A stretch of DNA of 64,000 nucleotides from Siderastrea siderea (taxonomy: Eukaryota > Cnidaria > Anthozoa > Scleractinia > Rhizangiidae): contig OZ034969.1 in the NCBI GenBank assembly GCA_964030785.1, positions 36,742,301 through 36,806,300 on the forward strand, given 5' to 3'. The translations under genes and the position numbers were made by a program. The notes under the pieces were generated by a model. It had not been told where the DNA came from. It was given only the letters and a program-made list of their open reading frames with translations, and did not search any database. The stretch's first letter is position 1; each line of letters starts with the position of its first letter. Positions 5,682 to 17,100 of the stretch are shown here, in pieces.

Positions 5682-8026
5682 GTAATTGAACTTTGTGCAT
5701 TTAAGAATTTCACCATTGCCTGTGAAAATTTAATTCACAAAAACACTGTACAATCAGAACAATGACTCCAACATTGTTTACCTGAGCCAGTAGGCAACAT
5801 AATTTTAAATTTCTCAAATTTGGACATAATGATAGAGACGATCGGTTGGGATTCATCATTCGAACACACCTAGGTCATTGTATCTGTTAAAATCTATTCT
5901 CTGTAAGTTAAGGGACCAATTTGGAACATTGGTAAGCTGACAATGTCCGTTTTAAACATTTTAGTTCTCTCCAAAATCAGGAAGATTTAAGACAGGATGA
6001 ATTGCTTGGTTGTGTGCGATTCAGACTAGGCAGAAAAATACAGTTATTGTTAAGGTCGGCAGGCACGGAGTGTGCATTTCAGGAAAAAGGCCCGTGTAAC
6101 AGCCATGTTCTTGGGACCAAATTGTTTCAAGGAACGTTTGAACCGGCAAAAGTCTTGGAGAGCTAGTCGTTTTCTATTTGATTGAAACCGGAGTGCCCAC
6201 CTTAAAAAAGGCAACTTTAAGGCTTCAAAAAAATATATTTAAACGGCTTCACTGGAGTGCAGACTTCAAAAGGCAACTTTGAGCCTCTCGAAAAAAAACA
6301 ATTTTAAGGGCTTCACTTCTCGTAGTGATTTTTTTTTAGAAGTGAATTATTTCATTCACACAGGACTCCATTTCGTGGAGTTTAGGTGGAAATAAGATGC
6401 AGAATTATGTTGTTGCCATAATGATTCTACATCCGAAAAGCTCAATTTACTGAGGTTGGAGTTCTTTGTGATTGACAACTTATTTCCCGTTCTGCATTTA
6501 CAACACTCAGCTAGGCAAAAGCGTTTATAGCTAGACATTTTGAAACTGGAACCAAATCTTCCAGAAATTGATTGAAAGTGTCTCCTCAAGACCCTCAAAT
6601 TGCATTTTTACCCCGTGATTCCAGTAGCAACCAAGAGATTATGCGACAACATAAAGGGGTATTGGGCTCCAGGGCCCCAAGACGAAAAATTCGGGGCTCT
6701 AGAGCTCCATCGCTCCACTCCAGGGTTCTGTTTGACCAGAATGAGCATTTCAGTCCGGACTCTAAGTAGCGAAATCCATTGGGCTCCAGGCTTCGCGACA
6801 AAAGCAGGCCCCCAAAGACCCCCTTTAGGACCTTGATTATGGGAGAGAAACTTATTGGTAAAATACAAAACTTTCCTCGCAGAAATTACAAAATCTAACA
6901 AACAAACGAGCAAAAAAGCATCAACAACCACGAGATATCCCGGTCCGTGGGACGGTTATTTAGTCATTACTGGTTATCAAAGGACCTGTCCAAACAACGT
7001 CCAGGGAAAACAGTACAGAGTACTAGTACTAAATGCAAAAGTACAAAGGGGCCTGGATGGTAGTGCAGTGCTAAAGGTACATGTTTAGACCGGTTTTTGT
7101 CAGATTCTTCCTCTTGGCTTGTGAAAGAGTTCTGATTTTCTTCACCTGTAGGAAATACAAACGCAAGCACAAACTGAACTAAGGGCCATCTTGGAAAGGT
7201 GCTCCAAATGTGCATGCACATCTGGAAACCTCTTTGATTGCATTGGCAACGTAACGTCTGCATTATATATGGAAACTCTAAATTCGAAGAAATTCAAAAA
7301 TTCAAAATTCAACCCTCTGAACCCAGCCTGCATAAAAAAGGTGACACATTACAGGGACATTTAATCGCAGACCCATAACCATCTGCAAAAACAAATTATT
7401 TCACGCATTCAATTACTTCATGGAACACCATCGAACATTTTCGTTAACATGTTTATGCAAAAACCAACGACTCTCGATTACCCACAACTGAAAGACAAGA
7501 AAGTAGAGATATTTAATTACAAAAGAAAAAAATATAAATAGAGATTGTCATCGCTTTGACAATATGAATATATCTACTAGTTTGAACCTGTAAATGTACT
7601 TGACGGAAGGTATTCAAAAAGTCGGACGCAAGGATGACTACAAAACTGAGCATATTAGAGACATTTCATATCCTAGTTAAAACCAGATTGTAACACTAGT
7701 ACAAATAAACGCATAGGACATCTACCAAACAAAAATTAGCTGCTAAAAAATCAGACCGTTTACAAGGCTGTAGTAACTGTTTCATAAATCCCACATGGTC
7801 GTTCATGAGTGTTTATCAGGCTTGATCAGCTAAATTAGGTAAATTACCTCTCGTATGAATTAAATTTCCTATTCAAGGCTGTTTTCACTCTGTTAAGTGC
7901 TGCGACGTTCCAAAATTGACAATTTAATAGAAGAAATATTTTTCTATTTACACGTGATGAATATGACGAGACTGTAGCCAAGTTGGTGATGTAAGTCGTG
8001 TTGGTTATTATACCCTTTTACTACAT
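5682..8026. other. Intron 2 of copy 1, left part
   Basis: AT-rich intronic sequence with no supported gene. A few short GGCTTCA repeats lie at 6205-6320. Small ORFs in 6350-7330 lack codon structure or homology that I can recognise. Confidence 0.5.
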
Positions 8027-8086
8027 ACCAAATGAGTGGATATTGTTTTCCATGCGCTCTGATTGGCTACTCAAACTGGAGATAGT
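8027..8086. repeat. Left half of an older repeat split by Harbinger
   Basis: The sequence around GCGCTCTGATTGGCTAC matches 31483-31540, where the same repeat is uninterrupted. The right half resumes at 11811. Confidence 0.65.
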
Positions 8087-8115
8087 TGGAGAGTTGACTG
8101 GGTTAATTTTCTAGT

Positions 8116-8182
8116 AACCCGGTTAAAAATTTCCTCTCAACTTAACTCGGTTAAGTATGGTTACGAAAATTAACTCGGTTAA
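8116..8182 (+). promoter_or_regulatory. Subterminal Harbinger repeats, left end
   Basis: Three copies of AAC(C/T)CGGTTAA start at 8116, 8144 and 8172, 28 bp apart. The right end has matching motifs at 11652, 11703, 11760 (near match) and 11793. Regular spacing suits binding by the element's Myb-like protein. Confidence 0.5.
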
Positions 8183-8248
8183 TATTTTTTTAGCGGCCGC
8201 ATTATACAAAACCAGACTGAAGTGACGTGCTATTTATAAACAAGCAAA

Positions 8249-9481
8249 ATGGCCGGCTTCCGTGATCACGCTATCATTTGCACCATTATTCTCCTTCTGT
8301 TTGGGTATATTTCAATGCGTTCTCGTCTTATCCAGTTTTTTTCCTTCTTATTGCGTTCAACTCAAATATCAAACGCAGTTGCTTCGAACATGTTGTTGAT
8401 TTTACGCAGACGTCGTAGGGCCCGACGCCATCGAAATCCGCCACAGGTTTGGGTTTATCCAAGGAATCAGCACTGGTTTGAAGAGATCATCAGGAATCCT
8501 GCTATGCATCGGTTTTGGAAAGAACACTTTCGTATAAACTTAGATTCATTTCAAGAGCTTTGCCGAGTTCTGGCACCCCAAATGATGAAAAGAGATACTC
8601 GCTTCCGAGCAGCAGTACCACTAGAGAAACGCGTGGCTATTGGACTGTGGCGTTTAGCAACTGGCGAAAGTTACCGCTCCACATCGGTTACGTTTGGTGT
8701 TGGGAAATGCACAGCCCTTAACATTGTTCACGAATTCGTTCGCGCTTTGATTCACGTGAGAGAGGATTATCTCTCCTTTCCATCTAACGGAAGGGCCTTA
8801 GAAAATGTAATGCAGAAATTTGAGTTAAAGCATGGCCTTCCTCAAGTTGCAGGCGTAATTGATGGCAGTCACATAAAAATTAAGGCCCCCGAGAAAGATC
8901 ATGAGGCATACTTCAATCGAAAGCAATGTTACTCCATTGTTCTACAAGGGGTGGTTGACTCAGAGTGCAAGTTCTTAGACGTCAGTACGGGCTTCCCAGG
9001 GAGCGTTCATGATGCGAGAATTTTTCGTAGAAGCGCACTCTACAGGAACATTATTGCGGGCGATATAATGGCAGGGGCGAGGGTGGTCGCCAATGTTAAC
9101 ATTAGACCATATTTGATTGGAGACACTGCGTACCCCTTGAGCCCTTACCTAATGACGGCCTATCACAGCGGCCGCTTAACCCCTGCACAGGAAAGGTTCA
9201 ACAAAATCCTAACAAAACTACGCGCTGTTGTGGAAAGGGCGTACGGAAAATTAAAGATACGTTGGCGTTGCATTCTTAAGGAGTTAGAGGATGATACACA
9301 AAGGGTTGCTGACATTACACTTACTTGTTGTATTTTGCATAACTTTTGCATCATCATGGGAGACGAATTCGATGAAGATGACGATGATGATGACAGTGAT
9401 GATGACGACGATGAAGATGGAAGAGAGGATGATGAGGAGGGGCAGGAGATAAGACGTGCCCTTACGGAATACCTGTCATAG
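8249..9481 (+). CDS. Harbinger (HARBI1-like) DDE transposase
   Basis: The intact ORF encodes 410 residues, close to the usual length of Harbinger transposases. The DDE_Tnp_4 catalytic residues can be placed: D205 in AGVIDGSHIKI, D255 in GFPGSVHDARIF, D292 in LIGDTAYPL and E329 in RAVVERAYGKLKIRW. It would cut and paste the element in the nucleus together with the Myb-like partner encoded at 10383-11513 on the opposite strand. An N-terminal arginine run (residues 53-61) could be a nuclear signal. Unusual points are a hydrophobic stretch at residues 9-37 and a very acidic tail (residues 372-400, mostly aspartate). The ORF starts 162 nt inside the left inverted repeat. Confidence 0.85.
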   Translation: MAGFRDHAIICTIILLLFGYISMRSRLIQFFSFLLRSTQISNAVASNMLLILRRRRRARRHRNPPQVWVYPRNQHWFEEIIRNPAMHRFWKEHFRINLDSFQELCRVLAPQMMKRDTRFRAAVPLEKRVAIGLWRLATGESYRSTSVTFGVGKCTALNIVHEFVRALIHVREDYLSFPSNGRALENVMQKFELKHGLPQVAGVIDGSHIKIKAPEKDHEAYFNRKQCYSIVLQGVVDSECKFLDVSTGFPGSVHDARIFRRSALYRNIIAGDIMAGARVVANVNIRPYLIGDTAYPLSPYLMTAYHSGRLTPAQERFNKILTKLRAVVERAYGKLKIRWRCILKELEDDTQRVADITLTCCILHNFCIIMGDEFDEDDDDDDSDDDDDEDGREDDEEGQEIRRALTEYLS

Positions 9482-9535
9482 GGACAATAGATAGAAAACC
9501 AGCTTTTTGCTGTCTTTTTCCTCATCCGTTACTGT

Positions 9536-9974
9536 GATCATAGCCCGGAGGGGGGGAGGGGGGGTACACAAAAAAGTTTTATACGGGGAGGCTCCGCCCC
9601 GAGGTCCAACCCCTTACCCTTTTATACACCATTTTGACAAAAAAGCACCCCTTTCATAGACCTTTTACTGGAAAAAGGTACCCCTTTTTATATACCTACA
9701 CGACATGCATATGACATTTACTTAAAACAGGAATTTTTCTTGTCATTTTTATGTAGCGCTTAAGAAATTAGGATGATACAGCCAAAAGTTGTTCGAAATA
9801 TTTAACTTACTGGCCTTTTCAAATATTTTAGTGACAAATTTCCATACCCTTTCAAATACCTAAACTTGTGAAATCCCTACCCTTTCATATACCTGAAGCC
9901 TGAAAAAGGTACCCCTTTTGGGCGGATCCTCCCCGTATAGGCCATTATAGGGAGTACCCCCCCCGGGATCATAG
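9536..9974. mobile_element. hAT-like MITE nested in Harbinger
   Basis: GATCATAG occurs exactly at 9536-9543 and 9967-9974, an 8-bp target duplication of hAT type. Between them the ends are inverted: a G-rich start and a segment around TATACGGGGAGGCTCCGCCC on the left match GGGCGGATCCTCCCCGTATA on the right. The interior repeats TACCCCTTTT-like motifs. It lies in the gap between the two Harbinger genes and codes for nothing. Confidence 0.65.
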
Positions 9975-10382
9975 GCTGGGGTTGTGTAGGGTCTAAAAAG
10001 AGGGGTGGGGATTAAAAGACTGATGAATGGTGATTCATTACCATTCGTCAGTCTTCAGGACAGATAGAGTTTCGAAGGAGATGCCTTAATAACAAAAATC
10101 CTGTTGCTTTTATTTCATATTTCTTTTGTTGCGTGAACACAAATGTATACTAGATGTTGGGTTTAATAAATGTATCTAGCCAATTTAAGTTTATCCAAGA
10201 ATATTTCTGAGTTCTTATAGTGTGTCTTAAGCACAGTCCAAAAATGCAACTGAAACAAAACCAAGAATAACATCTTAAACTTTAGTGAATACTGCCTGAT
10301 GTGCAGTGTAAACACAACAATTTTAACAGGTCTAACAAGACAGTTGATATAACAGCCTGCAGTTCAGTTCACAGTCTTTCGG
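9975..10382. other. Harbinger internal spacer
   Basis: Non-coding sequence between the nested MITE and the 3' end of the Myb-like gene. AT-rich, with no ORF or motif of note. Confidence 0.4.
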
Positions 10383-11513
10383 TCAGTCTTCATCAGAACT
10401 ATCAATTTTCTCATCGGCTTTTCTTTTCCTTCCTTTTTGACCACCGAGAACCGATCCCAGTTCTTTAATCGCAGTTATCAGCAAATCTCGTCCCCTCTCT
10501 TCTGACTCTTTGAAAAATTGAAAGCAGTGTTCCTGGCCCTTTTGGCTCGCTTCCAGAATTTTGGTCTGCTTCTCGAAAAGTTCACACCATCGATCATCTT
10601 GCTCATCTTTCATAAGTTTACCTTTCCCTTTCTTAGGCGACTTCCCTTTTTTAGGCGACTTCCCTTTCTTTACCTTGTTCTTCTTTGAGGGACTTTGTGG
10701 TGACCCATCCGTTTGTTGTAGCTGTACACCTGATGTGGAGGGCTTGCAATGATCTGAAGGCGGACTTGATACCAAATTTCCTACCGCAGCGTTTACAGGA
10801 GAGCCTACAGAGCTATCTTCACTGTCGACGGCCGCATGAGTTTCAAAACTGTTAGAGTCCTGAGAGTCCGCCGGGATTTGGCTTGAATTTCTTACAAATG
10901 GCATTGTAATTTCATGTTTATCACCCATAAACATATCCATCTGCTCAAAATGTTTGAAAGCCTTAATGGTTTTGGTTCCCCCACCAGTTTTAGTAGAGGA
11001 GTCTTTAGCTTTCTTGTAAGCATTCAGCAAATTGTGCCATTTGTCTTTGCACTGCTGCCCCGTCTTCACTGATGAGGATACGTTTATTTCCTCGCTTGAC
11101 TTGTTCAGTCGATCTGCAATTTCTTGCCATGTTTTCGAACTACCGCTTCCTTTTATTGCGCTTTTGTGTTCCCTGCAGAGATCTATCAAAATTTCTTCCT
11201 CTCCCCTCATCCATGGAGTTCTCTTTCGGCTTTGAGAAGTGGCTGTGGAACCCGCTGTGGAACCCGCTGTGGAACAGTTTGAACTTTCGCCTTCTGATGA
11301 CTGAGGCGAATGCGGTGTTTCAAAAATTGCAGGCGTAAATGCACCGTGTAGACTTGCCAGATATGGCGAAGCCGCAGCCGAAGTAGCTTGTTGATGATAC
11401 CACGGTATCCCTTGTTGAACTAAATAATCGTTCTCCTGGCTCTCCAGTTCTCTAGTTGTAAGGGTAACTAACGAATTAAACCACGAACTGTGCGAATTAT
11501 GACCAGCCGCCAT
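10383..11513 (-). CDS. Harbinger Myb/SANT-like DNA-binding protein
   Basis: The intact ORF encodes 376 residues. A Myb/SANT-like (trihelix type) domain spans residues 98-200 with the spaced tryptophans W101, W129 and W159 (TPWMRGEEEILIDLC, KTWQEIADRLN, CKDKWHNLLNAYKKAK). A low-complexity linker follows, then a basic KKGKSPKKGKSPKKGKGK repeat (about 281-298) that resembles a nuclear signal, and a C-terminal charged helix. In Harbinger elements this second protein binds the transposase, carries it to the nucleus and recognises the transposon ends. The convergent arrangement with the transposase inside common inverted repeats fits. The start codon (11511-11513) has no in-frame ATG upstream. Confidence 0.8.
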   Translation of the reverse strand: MAAGHNSHSSWFNSLVTLTTRELESQENDYLVQQGIPWYHQQATSAAASPYLASLHGAFTPAIFETPHSPQSSEGESSNCSTAGSTAGSTATSQSRKRTPWMRGEEEILIDLCREHKSAIKGSGSSKTWQEIADRLNKSSEEINVSSSVKTGQQCKDKWHNLLNAYKKAKDSSTKTGGGTKTIKAFKHFEQMDMFMGDKHEITMPFVRNSSQIPADSQDSNSFETHAAVDSEDSSVGSPVNAAVGNLVSSPPSDHCKPSTSGVQLQQTDGSPQSPSKKNKVKKGKSPKKGKSPKKGKGKLMKDEQDDRWCELFEKQTKILEASQKGQEHCFQFFKESEERGRDLLITAIKELGSVLGGQKGRKRKADEKIDSSDED

Positions 11514-11810
11514 GTTTGCGTGTAATTAAAAACATCGATCCTCGAACATCACATCTTACACGGTGATGATTGACATATTTGACAGCCAAGATCTGATAAG
11601 AAACCACTAACCCGGGTAAAACGACCTAGAAAGGTAGTTTAGAATTAACCTAACTCGGTTAAAAAATCTATTGTTCTTTGATTAATTTCCATGGGAACCG
11701 CTAACCTGGTTAAGAGTCGGTTAACTCTCCAAATACCCGGCCGCACTAGACATTTTTTTGACCCGGTTAATTTTAATTGATTAATTGGAAATAACTCGGT
11801 TAACTCTCCA

Positions 11811-12034
11811 AGTGCGGCCGCGGCCAGTATCTGCCATTCACCTCCCGGTATTTCTCTGGATTTAGTGCGCGAGTTTTCCCTCATTTCTCAGAAACCAAGG
11901 AACAATTTGCTGCCGGCCACCACTGGTTTGGCATGTACTAAAACAATTATTCACCTCAGTGTCGGATATTTGCCTCATCTCTTCTGGGCTCGGCAAATAT
12001 CCACCGTTATTCACCTCCGCTTCAGTGAATAATT
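11811..12034. repeat. Right half of the repeat split by Harbinger
   Basis: From CATTCACCTCCCGG onward the sequence matches 31556-31770, including ATATCCA, TATTCACCTCC and TGAATAATTG-type ends. It continues the left half at 8027-8086. Confidence 0.65.
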
Positions 12035-12147
12035 GGTAATTATCCAATAGTCCATCATGGAATAGTTGTTAAATATCGATGATAGTGACGCATTTCACAA
12101 GACATACACATGCTTCCATTACATAACAAATGTCAATTCTCTTCCAG

Positions 12148-12313
12148 GTAACAGATACAAATATGTTCTGGAGTTGGACGAATGAGTCCCTAGTTCCCTA
12201 TCTCTATTCCAGTCACCACCAATCTACTTATCAGGAGACTTCACTGGTGAGCGGCGAGCTCACGTCGACTATGATTGGAATGTTACGATTACGTCAACTA
12301 AGAACAAGAGAGG
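12148..12313 (+). CDS. Copy 1 exon: start of polycystin extracellular domain
   Basis: 166-nt exon between CTTCCAG and G|GTCAGT, entering in phase 0 and leaving in phase 1. It encodes MFWSWTNESLVPYLY and ends RLRQLRTRE, the conserved beginning of the polycystin (TOP) domain between helices six and seven. Copy 2 has an exon of identical length at 27845-28010. Confidence 0.75.
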
Positions 12314-12749
12314 GTCAGTAAAATCAGGCTACTGAATTTCAAGATCTGAGCTATTGATAACTATATTTAAAGTGAAGGTTTCACGTTATATAGTTTTGCA
12401 TAACAGGTTGAAGTTTAATTTATTATGTCATATAATTATTAATATATTTTTACTTTGCATAACAATCTGTCGACAACGGTTCCAGTTTTGCAAGAAATCC
12501 AAGAAAAATCCTTGTCAAAAAGCTAAATTGCCCCTGGAACACCATCCTGTGACTGTGTCAAACAGGGTCACATAATGAGGCACTCTTTCTTAAACAGGGA
12601 CAGCATTTACGGGGTGCAGTGCCACTTCCTAACCCAAGCTTCCATGAACCACCCTCTGCTCTTCCGCCCTTTCTTTCCCTTCCCACCTATTTGTTTCCAA
12701 ATTTATTAATGTTCCAAAATTTGTACATTCTTTCCTTTTTGTTTGTTAG

Positions 12750-14118
12750 TCCAATGCCCAGTACTCAACAGCTGGTGGCAACGTTCATGTTACGATATAT
12801 ATTCTACTGAGAAGGAGTCCAGAGCGCCTTTTCAATATAAAGAAGCAAACTCCTTAGTGCAGTTCAAGCAATGCCCTCTTCCTTGGGTGTACCGAACAGA
12901 AGAAGAACTCAGCTCCTCAGCAAAATGGGGTCATCATGCCTGGTATGGGGGTGGGGGATACTCCGCCGAGTTAGGCTATGAAGAAAAAACTGCCCATTCA
13001 ATAGTAGACCTTTTAAAATTAGAAAACTGGGTAGATCGTCCAACAGGGGCTGTCATAGTTGAATTTACTCTTTACAACCCAACAATCAACACACTGTCAG
13101 TTTGTTCATTCTTCTTTGAACTCCTCCAAACAGGTCAGGCCACTACACTTAAACATATCGACACCATCTCGTTGTACAACACAGAATCAATCCTTCAAGT
13201 ATTTCAAGGCCTTTGCTTGGTCATCTTCATCGCCATGGTTTTCTATAAAATTGTTGAGGTTGTAACAACGCTGATTCGTCAAGGATGGCGTTGCTTGTGC
13301 TCTGTTTGGTACTGGCTGGACCTTGCACACTTAACTTCATCCGTCTTACTTCTTGTGTTCAGCTTTTTCAAGTCTTATCACACCACTAAGAGCGCGCAAA
13401 ACTTACAGCGCAACATTTTTGCTGTAGTCAATTTTCAGACGGCGGTTTTATGGGCAGACCTCGAAAACTGTATGCTAGCCATTCTCACTTTCTTACAACA
13501 GTAAAGTTACTACAGCTGACCTACTTTAACATGTACACACGCGTCTTTTCTCACGCATTGCGTATTTGGATGTGGGACTTGTTTTCTTTCATGGTTGTTC
13601 TTTCAGTTCTGTTCTTTGCATTCCTGCTGACAGGGATTTTGGTATTTGGATCGCGTGTTGGTCGTTATTCAAGTTTTTGGCCAGCATTTTCTTTTCAGCT
13701 GGAAATTGTTCTCGGAAAAGTGAAAGCCCGACCCATTAAAGAACTTACAGAGGCAAACTCGATCATTGGCCATCCATTTGTCTCTCTACTCCTCATGGGT
13801 ATCACCATCATAATGATGAATTTCTTCATATCTACATTGAATGATGCCGTAAATGACGCTAAGACATTGGTGGTGAAGAAAGAACGTAAACTAGAAACAA
13901 GGGAGAACCAAGGTGATACCCAAATTTCGAATCGTGATCCAAAGGGAAAGCACTCAAAAAAAGAGAAACAGGACAGCTTCATGGTTGAAAGGTCCAAGCT
14001 GTTTTTCGACCAAATCAGCAACCAGTTAAAGACCATAGACGTGATTCAGCATATGCCCCAAATATACATATTGGACAAAAAGCTCACTGAGGTTCTCAAA
14101 CGAATCGATGACGCTTGA
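12750..14118 (+). pseudogene. Copy 1 last exon: channel region with 1-nt deletion
   Basis: Entering in phase 1 after TTTGTTAG, the exon encodes the rest of the extracellular domain (CYDIYSTEKESRAPF, then FTLYNPTINTLSVCS) and the channel helices (for example FVSLLLMGITIIMMNFFIS), ending in a basic cytoplasmic tail with the stop at 14116-14118. Near 13490-13495 copy 1 reads TTTCTTACAACAG where copy 2 reads TTTCTTTACAACAG. The missing T gives TAA at 13502-13504 and moves the remaining 200 codons to another frame. Those codons are otherwise open and conserved, so the change is recent or an assembly or read error in a T run. Confidence 0.75.
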
Positions 14119-17100
14119 ATGATGGAAACCGTGACACATTCACAGGTCAGTGAAGGATGCAGGAGTGTTGCAATGAGTTAACAAGACAACTTTAATTTTA
14201 TTTGTAATAAATGAAGGTTGGTTATTTAGCTAGTCAAAAAGACAAACAACCAGAAAGTAATGACAGGTGCAGAAGAACAACAATCAATAATGATGTGGTT
14301 GGGGGGAAAGAGGGAATCTCAAGGAGAGAGTGAACGAGAAGTTTCATTGACATCAGCAAAGTTTAAGACAAAGATGAAATCAATTTTGGTTGATTTATTC
14401 CAGTCTTATCCCAGTTGGTTTATTCTATCCTATATTATCTGCAGCATGGGGTTGGGTATCCTAGGTTTTGTGTAGCCGGAAAACTAGGAATTACGTCAAT
14501 GCTCTTAGCACATATTTTTGATGGGAAACAGACTTGATCGCCATGGATTTTGCCAAGGCCTTTTCCAAGTTTTGCTTCAAGAAATTACTTCCTAGAGCGA
14601 ACTTCTAACGAATACAAAATACAGCCATGTGGTGAACAAATAGCACTGTGTGGTGGTACACGAACAGTGCTCTAGCTCCCAATTGGTAATTAAATCTGGT
14701 ATCCAACATCGCTTTGTTAATGGCCCATCACTATTTCTTTCTTACTTCAATGCCTTTTCCGAATTCCGCCAATCAGATGTTCCCTTGTTTGCAGATGGTA
14801 TAATTATGTTCACAGTCCGCTCCAACGATCATCGTTACACCTTATAACTCAAATGCGTTTTCTCATTGGACGAGAACGTGCCACTTGTCATGTGTCAAAA
14901 CAGTCTAACTCCCTAGGGCGAGCAAAAGTCGTTAACTCCCTAGGGAAACAACAACTTGAACTTTCGACTCGCACGTGATCAGGTCATACGCCTTGAAACC
15001 GCAGCAAATGTGGGTGTGTCAGTGGCACGTCAAGCAAATTATTTTTTCGCAGTCGTGGCCGCGATGAAGCGCTTTCAAATCAGAACCGAGGAAGAAATTG
15101 AACAACATATATGCGACAAGTTTGTTTTTTCGATAATTTACTGAAGGCTTTCACATTTTAGATACTTGGATTTTTAATAATTTTGCATTGGTGATTTCTA
15201 ATATTTTGCAGTAAAGTCCTATTAAAGGATAACGGATGTTTACAGTTTGTTCTATTTTTGACTTGTGAGGTTTCACAAAACACTTAATGACTGGTCCCAT
15301 TGGAAACGGTACGTTTTGTCACCTCGAGACCCTCATTCAATGAAGGTCAGTTTCCCTTGGGGTCACTCGTTAAGTGCTTAATGTCGATCCAAATTGACAG
15401 CACTGTGTGATGGTGGACGATGAGTGCTCTCCCACTTGGCAGTTGTGCCAGGCACCCCACTTGGGTGTCATTTTTTTTTTCATTTTCCCCAAACTACTTC
15501 TTACGTACGTGAATGGATTGTCTGTATACGGCCAATCAAATGTTCCTCTCTTTACAGGTGGTACGATTACGTATCTCACAGTTCGCTCCAGTGATCAATT
15601 TACAAGTCTGGGATCGCGTCTGCATGATATAATTATAATCCAGGTAAACGTGAAGGTCTTTGGATTTTCTGCGAGAAAGTACCCCTCTTGTATGCCAATA
15701 AGTTTTATGGGCCAACCCTAACTGGGCCAAAGTAAACCTACTATCTACGATATGACTATCTAGCAAGCAACGCTGAAATTATGTTCTTGGATGGCGATCT
15801 TGGGAGCAAAGAATCAACCTCCTCCAACAAGATGGACATCTCTTCACACGCATGTTCACTCTTTGATACTCCTCTCTACCAGTACAACCTACCATTGCTG
15901 GTCCCTTTATCCTCCAGCTATACCTCAGTAGAGCAATCTACCTAATACTGTTTTCTCATTCACTTTCAATGGTCTCTTTAAAGCAATGAATCCGCCTTAA
16001 TTCTCCTCCTGCTCCTCCACTTACGCCATAATGCGGCAAGCTGCCAACACTGTGTGGCGTAAGGGGTTGTGTTCCCCGAATCCCGACAGCAGTGTCGTAA
16101 GAAGACTAAGTCAACAAGTAAGGCCTCCCGCGATCACTGAAATTTCTCACTTTGTTTGCATGTTTGCTTGCTTGTATGTGTGTTGATCGCCCCCCCCCCC
16201 CCCCCAGCCCCCGGGGGTAAAACTTATCACATGATGGGTAACCTACACGGAAATAAAAATGAATAGTTAATTGGAGGTAGAATGTAAACATTAAATTTTT
16301 TGATGTACAATTTAGTGCTAGACAAATTTTCATATATTGTCACGGAAGATAGCATTATTTAGGTAGTTTCAGAGGATGTGACTTCCACCAGCTGTGAAGC
16401 TCCCACAAAATTTTTACAGCTACTAAGGTGTTCGATCGTCTTTTTAAAAATGATCCCTAAAATTCACCAGGCTTTTTCAGGCCTGTTCTGAAAGATTAGC
16501 ACGTGAGATCTAAAGGATTTAGATAAGCGAAAACAAAAATAGCAGTCAGGGATGGACATAATATAACCTTAGATGTGCCTGACACTATGCAGCATGCGGT
16601 AGCTGTGAACTGTCAGATAAGCCATTGCTCATATGTTTTCTTAAAACGATGAAAGATAGCCATTTTCGGTCGAAACGCCTTTAAAGTTTTTTTCCATAAA
16701 CGTTATACCAGCATTTTACTTAAGTCAGTGTTTGACACGTCTAAGGTTATAATTTCCAAAGGATCCCAGTGTGACTTAAAAAGACTTTAAAGCTACAACT
16801 CGTTTGAATCACACCAGGGCGTGTTTTCAGGGTGAATCCACTAAAATGTGGGGATCACTTATGGGTTTGGGTTTGGGTCTGGGGCTTGAATAGTTACTTG
16901 AGGACCAAACCATGTGTAGTTGCACGGCTGTTATTGAAGACTAAATTTTAAAGAAGAAATAACGTTTATTGATTATTTGTTAACAGTAGCTGTAGCAGAT
17001 AATTAACGTATCTCTTTATCAATTATTTGATGCAACTGTAAAGCGTATTGCTGCATAGAAATCTTACGGTGCCGTAGCCGGTATCCACACTGGGCTTAAC

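Larger units (their letters stand above)
8087..11810 (+). mobile_element. PIF/Harbinger DNA transposon
   Basis: The element begins TGGAGAGTTGACTGGGTTAA at 8087 and its right end, reverse complemented, begins TGGAGAGTTAACCGAGTTA at 11810. AGT flanks both sides (8084-8086 and 11811-11813), a 3-bp target duplication as expected for Harbinger. The flanks join up as the uninterrupted repeat at 31483-31770. It carries both genes of an autonomous element, a DDE transposase and a divergent Myb-like protein, each with an uninterrupted ORF, so it may be recent. Copies of AAC(C/T)CGGTTAA lie near both ends (8116, 8144, 8172, 11652, 11793). Confidence 0.8.
3645..14118 (+). pseudogene. Polycystin-1-like gene, copy 1 (3' part)
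   Basis: Four exons (3645-3911, 4443-5681, 12148-12313, 12750-14118) join in consistent phases (0, 0, 1) at GT-AG borders. They encode, in order, a GPS autoproteolysis motif and a first membrane helix, a PLAT/LH2 domain, five further helices, the polycystin extracellular domain and the channel helices: the C-terminal architecture of polycystin-1/PKD1L receptor-channels. The large extracellular part is absent from the window. The last exon has a 1-nt deletion relative to copy 2, so the copy is a pseudogene or carries a sequence error. Intron 2 is enlarged to 6.5 kb by nested transposons. Confidence 0.75.

Noticed and set aside
11713..11731. Alternative right end of Harbinger at 11731
   Set aside because: The flank there is not AGT and does not match the empty site, whereas 11810 satisfies both.
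13488..13510. An intron instead of a frameshift in copy 1
   Set aside because: Copy 2 reads through without a gap, and the two frames meet within a few bases, leaving no room for an intron.
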